Positions 60,327 to 64,000 of a stretch of 64,000 bases of DNA are shown piece by piece. Position 1 is the first letter of the stretch. Each line of letters begins with the position of its first letter. The DNA comes from an uncultured Azospirillum sp. (GTDB lineage Bacteria; Pseudomonadota; Alphaproteobacteria; RF32; CAG-239). The translations under genes and the position numbers were made by a program. The notes beneath the pieces are model-generated. The model was given only the letters and a program-made list of their open reading frames with translations, made no database searches and was not told the origin of the DNA. The stretch spans positions 1 to 64,000 of the forward strand of contig UQAB01000006.1 of assembly GCA_900538765.1 (NCBI GenBank). The letters run 5' to 3'.

Positions 60327-60707
60327 TCAATGACATTTTTTACACCCGTATTGGATTTTTATGAGGGCTCTCTCGTAACGAACCGCCAACATTTGCCGAG
60401 AAACACCAAACTCTCGGCACAGTAGTTTCCACGGTATTCTGTTGGCACGCTTCCACACAAGCCGCCGTTCATCAACGGCTAAAATTGGCAACCACTCTAA
60501 AACCACACGTTCCCATAAAGCGATTTGCTCTTGATTAGGGCGAATTTTGAGCGGTTTCTTCTCCATAAAAATCATTTCTTGCGGTGTGTAAACAATTTCC
60601 GGCATACAGCATCGATATTTCGGCGCACGAACCGGAGGTAACAAACGATCGACATAAGCGGCGGTTTCCAAATCATTTTTGATTTTTTCAATGGTGTCAT
60701 CAGTCAT
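60327..60707 (-). CDS. DUF6362 helix-turn-helix protein
   Basis: The 126-residue product, ALWERVVLEWLPILAVDERRLVWKRANRIPWKLLCREFGVSRQMLAVRYERAL, matches DUF6362 of alphaproteobacterial prophages, with a terminal helix-turn-helix that could regulate late transcription. It overlaps the upstream gene by 8 nt and lies just before the tandem terminators and the late gene block, a position suited to a late regulator. Confidence 0.8.
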   Translation of the reverse strand: MTDDTIEKIKNDLETAAYVDRLLPPVRAPKYRCCMPEIVYTPQEMIFMEKKPLKIRPNQEQIALWERVVLEWLPILAVDERRLVWKRANRIPWKLLCREFGVSRQMLAVRYERALIKIQYGCKKCH

Positions 60708-61362
60708 TTTGCACCGCCTTTACCTTGCCCAGCATATCAGCGCAGATATCGGCCATTGTTTCCATCTCGGAAAATTCCAGTCCATTTTCTTTGCAAAACC
60801 ATTTTCGGACAGCCTTTTTCCAATCGAGAGCAATATATTTTTTGCCGTTCATCCAGCCACGTTCCTCATTCCAGCGCACAAAGGCAACCGGATCGATTGT
60901 GTAACCGCTTTCTTTCGCATACGCCGCAACCTCATCCACGCTCGGTGCGCCGACATATTCCTGTTTATCCACACTTTCCACCGCTTTATCTTTCTCTCCA
61001 GAATCATTTACATTTACAGATTCATTTTCCTTCTCCGACTCATCTGATGGGGAAGTTGTGGTGGTTGCTTGCGTTTTGCTAGAGCTTTGCTTCAATTTTG
61101 CTTGGCGTTTGCTTCCTCCTTTCGCGCCGTTGGCTTGCCGCATTTCACGCATTTCCAAATATTTGGCGTTATTTTTCTCAATTGTTTCCTGAAGCATTTC
61201 AAAACGTTGCCTGACAAGCCCCGACATTTTAAAAGAAACGCCGCCGTAAAAGTTCGTTTCACACAGTGCGATTATCAAATCCGCCACCTCGTTTTTCCTA
61301 AAATTATGCACAGCGGCGAGAAAATCCGCCGGATACAAAACAAATGACGTCTTCTTATCCAT
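60700..61362 (-). CDS. DUF6291-like phage protein
   Basis: The ATG at 61362 follows GGAGGGC; a frame open from 61425 is unsupported. The 220-residue product has an N-terminal domain (TSFVLYPADFLAAVHNFRKNEVADLIIALCETNFYG) resembling DUF6291, a basic then Ser/Thr-rich disordered linker, and a C-terminal helical part DWKKAVRKWFCKENG typical of phage replication-associated proteins. Function is unknown; replication or regulation is possible. It overlaps its upstream neighbour by 8 nt. Confidence 0.7.
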   Translation of the reverse strand: MDKKTSFVLYPADFLAAVHNFRKNEVADLIIALCETNFYGGVSFKMSGLVRQRFEMLQETIEKNNAKYLEMREMRQANGAKGGSKRQAKLKQSSSKTQATTTTSPSDESEKENESVNVNDSGEKDKAVESVDKQEYVGAPSVDEVAAYAKESGYTIDPVAFVRWNEERGWMNGKKYIALDWKKAVRKWFCKENGLEFSEMETMADICADMLGKVKAVQND

Positions 61363-61561
61363 TTTGCCCTCCGTCCTTAGAGGCCTTTTTGATATTTTTA
61401 ATGCCCTGTATCCACTCCAAAGCAAGACTGGCGCGGCGGGCTTCTTCGCTGATTTGCCGTTCCAAACGGTTGAGGGCGGACATTTCCAGTTCCAAAAGAT
61501 AAATGACCGGAATTTTGCGAATTTCTTCCGTGATGTAAACCGGACGTTCTTTATTTTTCAT
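61355..61561 (-). CDS. Small helical protein of early operon
   Basis: The ATG at 61561 follows GAAAGGA. The 68-residue product MKNKERPVYITEEIRKIPVIYLLELEMSALNRLERQISEEARR is helical with a likely coiled coil. It belongs to the early cluster; family not recognised. Confidence 0.65.
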   Translation of the reverse strand: MKNKERPVYITEEIRKIPVIYLLELEMSALNRLERQISEEARRASLALEWIQGIKNIKKASKDGGQNG

Positions 61562-61627
61562 GGGTGTTCCTTTCAAAATTTGTTAATGACAACAGGAACA
61601 CCCGGAAAAAATCAAAAACCGTTTCCA

Positions 61628-62104
61628 TTATTTTAGTTTTTTTCGAACTTTTTCAAAAAATTTATAAATGGTCTTTTTACTGACACGCAAATCCTTGGAT
61701 ATTTGCTCGATGCTTTCTCCCAAAAGAACACGCTCGATAAATTCCATTTCCTTAGGCTCGGCATATCGGGCTATGTCTTCGACAACAAGCCTAGCATCCG
61801 TGTTTTCCGCAAAAGAAAACTCCTCATCGGCATCATAATCGGCCAATGAGGAGTATAAGAAATCGCGGCGCTGATATCTTTTAATTAACAAGTCCGAGGC
61901 GTATCGCTTGACAGCGTGAACCACCAAGGCTTCATCCGCGTCGGGAACTTCGTAAAACCGCTTCAAATAGAACAACAGCAGGTCTTGCAAAATATCTTCT
62001 CGATCTTCATAGGAAAACAACGGGGTTGACAACAATCTTCGAATTTGCGACAAGATTGTCATGCGGACATACTCGGGTAGTCCGCTAAAAATATTTGAGT
62101 TCAT
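61628..62104 (-). CDS. Sigma-70-like transcription factor
   Basis: The 158-residue product has a region-2-like EDREDILQDLLLFYLKRFYEVPD, a basic middle (LLIKRYQRRDFLY) and a C-terminal helix-turn-helix FIERVLLGESIEQISKDLRVSKKTIYKFFEKVRKKL as in sigma region 4. It is a short ECF-type or sigma-like regulator, perhaps for phage genes. A hairpin with arms at 62107-62117 and 62131-62141 lies over its leader. Confidence 0.78.
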   Translation of the reverse strand: MNSNIFSGLPEYVRMTILSQIRRLLSTPLFSYEDREDILQDLLLFYLKRFYEVPDADEALVVHAVKRYASDLLIKRYQRRDFLYSSLADYDADEEFSFAENTDARLVVEDIARYAEPKEMEFIERVLLGESIEQISKDLRVSKKTIYKFFEKVRKKLK

Positions 62105-62106
62105 AA

Positions 62107-62141
62107 AATAAACCTCTTAAACTATTGATTAGAGGTTTATT
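62107..62141 (-). promoter_or_regulatory. Inverted repeat just upstream of sigma-like gene
   Basis: AATAAACCTCT and AGAGGTTTATT are perfect 11-bp complements 13 bp apart, ending two bases before the start codon. It may be an operator or an mRNA hairpin that hides the ribosome site, which is otherwise AGAGG within the right arm. Confidence 0.6.
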
Positions 62142-62263
62142 GTGTTTCCTAAATTATAAATGAACAATATTAAATAAATTCAACTCTAAATAGAATTACA
62201 CTTGACAGTATGTGCGCCCAATGTTTTTTTATTTATTCATCTTGTGTAAAAATCTGTGTAAAA

Positions 62264-63934
62264 TCAAACGGAAAATCCATATTTAATTCGTTGATCCCGC
62301 CAAAGAATTGGAATTTCCGATTCCAATACCTTATTTAGGCTTAATGTTTTGGGGTACACTCCATCTATGATGGCCGTCACGATATCCGGGGCTAAATAAG
62401 TCAAACGCAAGACCTTGCCGACATATTCACGGCTCAAACCTTCGCTTTTAGCCAAGCCATCGATAAACAACCCTTCTTTTTTAATTTTATCTTGCCAAAC
62501 AAATGCTTTTATCAACGCCAAATAAAGGGGATTATTCTCGTCCGGTTTGTATTTTTCCGGAGCGAAAATTTTAAGAGAGCCACGTTTTCTCCTTAGACAG
62601 ACACGGTGCATTACTTCGTTTTCCTCGCCGTCAATGTTATTCGGAAACAGCTGTTCCTTAAATTCGCCATCCATTAACTCAATCGCCAAATCGGTGTACA
62701 TGATTTTGATACGATCAACATCAACACGAACTTTTTTAATCAACAGCATTAAAAGCTGTCTTTGCGTGATGGCCGACAAATGATGCATAAAATCATCACC
62801 ATCTTTCATCTTGTCGATGATTTGCACGTCTTTTATATCCGGTCTGGCAATTTTAGCTTGCTCAATCAGTCCGGAAAGAATTTTGGGAGATTTAATAATT
62901 TGCGCCATCTGCCGCAATACAAAATTATCCATCTCTCCGGCAGGAACGCTTCCGACGTGGCAATTGTTAAAACCTTCTTTGACCGCTCTCGCCGAAGTGT
63001 AATATTCATAAACTTTGTTCTTTTTATTTGATTTTGTGGAAACCATTGCCGACTGACAACAATCGCAGTAAATAAAACCTTTTAAAAGAGCGTGTTCCAC
63101 AAAACGGGAGGGGGAGAGTCGTCCGGCTCGATTTTGTTTTTTTATTTGTTGAACCTTGTCAAAAAGTTCTTGCGACACAATCGCCTCGTGCTGTCCATCG
63201 TAAACTTTATCTTTATGCGGAACTTTGCCCACGTAAAGCACATTTCTCAACATCTTGCTCACACGCGCGTGGGTAAATTTTTCGTTCCCTTTTCCCATGG
63301 TGGTGTATCCGTTGTTATTAAGCCATTCCGCCACCATTGTTTCAGAGCGAAAAAGAAGATATTTTTCAAAAGCCAATCGCACAATCGCCGCTTCATCGGA
63401 AATAATCGTTAGTTTTTTATTGATGGTGGTGTAACCAATGGGCAAGTTACCACCCATCCACATGCCTTTTTTCTTGGAAGCGTCCACTTTGTCCCGAATG
63501 CGCTCGGTGATAACTTCACGTTCAAATTGGGCGAAAGACAGCAAAACGTTTAACGTGAGCCGTCCCATGGAATCATAAGTGTTGAAATTCTGCGTGACGG
63601 AAACAAAAGAGCATTGGTTACGGTCAAAAACCTCGACAAGTTTTGAAAAATCAATCAGCGAGCGGGTAAGCCTGTCTATTTTGTAAACGACAATCATATC
63701 AACCATGCCGGCCTCAACGTCTTTTAAAAGTTGCTGAAGCGCCGGACGTTTCAAGGTGCCGCCGGAAAATCCTCCGTCATCGTAATGAGTGGGAATTATC
63801 TCCCAGCCTTGATAAGATTGGCTCTTAATGTAATTTTCACCTGATTCACGTTGTGCTTCCAGCGTGTTAAACTCTTTATCCAAACCATCTTCGGTTGATT
63901 TACGAGTGTAAATGGCGCATCGCATCGTTTTCAT
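62264..63934 (-). CDS. Large serine recombinase, prophage integrase
   Basis: The 556-residue product has the resolvase domain (AIYTRKSTED with catalytic S13, VYKIDRLTRSLIDF, FAQFEREVITERIRDK), a recombinase domain (about 165-270, LPIGYTTINKKL), a zinc ribbon (FIYCDCCQSAM with later Cys) and a C-terminal coiled part. Such enzymes integrate and, with a directionality factor, excise prophages at short non-tRNA sites. It overlaps an upstream DUF2924 gene by 4 nt (ATGA), a typical pairing in alphaproteobacterial prophages. The attachment site is not determined. Confidence 0.93.
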   Translation of the reverse strand: MKTMRCAIYTRKSTEDGLDKEFNTLEAQRESGENYIKSQSYQGWEIIPTHYDDGGFSGGTLKRPALQQLLKDVEAGMVDMIVVYKIDRLTRSLIDFSKLVEVFDRNQCSFVSVTQNFNTYDSMGRLTLNVLLSFAQFEREVITERIRDKVDASKKKGMWMGGNLPIGYTTINKKLTIISDEAAIVRLAFEKYLLFRSETMVAEWLNNNGYTTMGKGNEKFTHARVSKMLRNVLYVGKVPHKDKVYDGQHEAIVSQELFDKVQQIKKQNRAGRLSPSRFVEHALLKGFIYCDCCQSAMVSTKSNKKNKVYEYYTSARAVKEGFNNCHVGSVPAGEMDNFVLRQMAQIIKSPKILSGLIEQAKIARPDIKDVQIIDKMKDGDDFMHHLSAITQRQLLMLLIKKVRVDVDRIKIMYTDLAIELMDGEFKEQLFPNNIDGEENEVMHRVCLRRKRGSLKIFAPEKYKPDENNPLYLALIKAFVWQDKIKKEGLFIDGLAKSEGLSREYVGKVLRLTYLAPDIVTAIIDGVYPKTLSLNKVLESEIPILWRDQRIKYGFSV

Positions 63935-64000
63935 TTACTTTCTCCCAAGCCAAAGAAGAAGCGGCCTGAAATTCGCTTTCCCGTTATTTTTTGCGCCACT
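63931..64000 (-). CDS. DUF2924 protein, 5' part outside window
   Basis: The minus strand up to the window edge reads VAQKITGKRISGRFFFGLGESK, matching the conserved DUF2924 end (ITGxRxSGxxFFGL). The stop TGA overlaps the integrase ATG. DUF2924 proteins accompany serine integrases and may act with them. Confidence 0.65.
   Translation of the reverse strand, partial: VAQKITGKRISGRFFFGLGESK

Larger units (their letters stand above)
28494..64000 (-). mobile_element. Lambda-like siphoprophage, right end outside window
   Basis: A co-directional minus-strand block runs from a large serine integrase (63934) through regulators, terminase, portal, capsid, tail, tape measure and TipJ to endolysin and holin (29274). 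Gene order of the head module (Nu1, GpA, gpW, portal, S49/scaffold, gpD, gpE, FI/FII, then gpZ-like DUF6441 and gpU-like) follows lambda. All structural genes appear intact. Several AT-rich cargo genes interrupt the module. The left boundary is approximate. Confidence 0.9.

Overview
The window looks like a chromosome segment of an uncultured, probably gut-associated alphaproteobacterium (Rhodospirillales-like). This is inference, from moderate-GC housekeeping genes in rpiB-glyA order, encoded-CCA tRNA, and a prophage with families typical of alphaproteobacteria (DUF2924 next to a large serine recombinase, DUF6362, DUF6441, TipJ). No species call is possible from the sequence alone.

Layout. 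(1) 1-7000: two small lipoproteins, a DUF805 membrane protein, a NADAR hydrolase, a tRNA-Gly(CCC) whose 3' end and terminator are duplicated 319 bp away, a large palindrome abutting glyA, then rpiB-glyA and an unknown membrane-anchored protein. (2) 7000-13220: a compact type II-C CRISPR-Cas locus in unusual order. A recombinase-like HTH protein with no catalytic serine sits beside an inverted-repeat-flanked promoter, followed by cas1, a five-repeat array, then cas2 and cas9 on the opposite strand, with a divergent tracrRNA upstream of cas9. (3) 13300-19150: DUF2130 protein, lipoprotein hydrolase, Fic protein with a 12-bp tandem repeat, unknown genes, and a low-molecular-weight phosphatase. (4) 19300-28260: a type I restriction-modification operon hsdM-hsdS-hsdR, with two silent hsdS half-genes in opposite orientations around a tyrosine recombinase. 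Identical 36-bp and 19-20-bp repeats mark every target-recognition module, so this is a phase-variable specificity shufflon. (5) 28494-64000: a lambda-like siphoprophage read right to left: DUF2924 and serine integrase, sigma-like and HTH regulators, MetK, ParB-methyltransferase, terminase, portal, protease/scaffold, capsid, tail, tape measure, fibres, TipJ, endolysin and holin. Its right end lies outside the window.

The most striking feature is cargo inside the prophage structural operon. At least six interruptions sit between canonical phage genes: a RexA/RexB-like pair, a DUF262-HNH protein, an orphan small protein, an SF1 helicase, an AbiE toxin-antitoxin pair with a clear operator, and a DUF2971 protein. 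They look AT-rich. Most end in their own intrinsic terminator just before the next phage gene, and AbiE and the Rex-like pair have visible promoters. With the CRISPR and shuffling restriction loci, the region is a dense defence neighbourhood. The tail-assembly chaperone gene also carries an in-frame A AAA AAC slippery site for a -1 frameshift, and the S49 protease gene contains a nested scaffold start.
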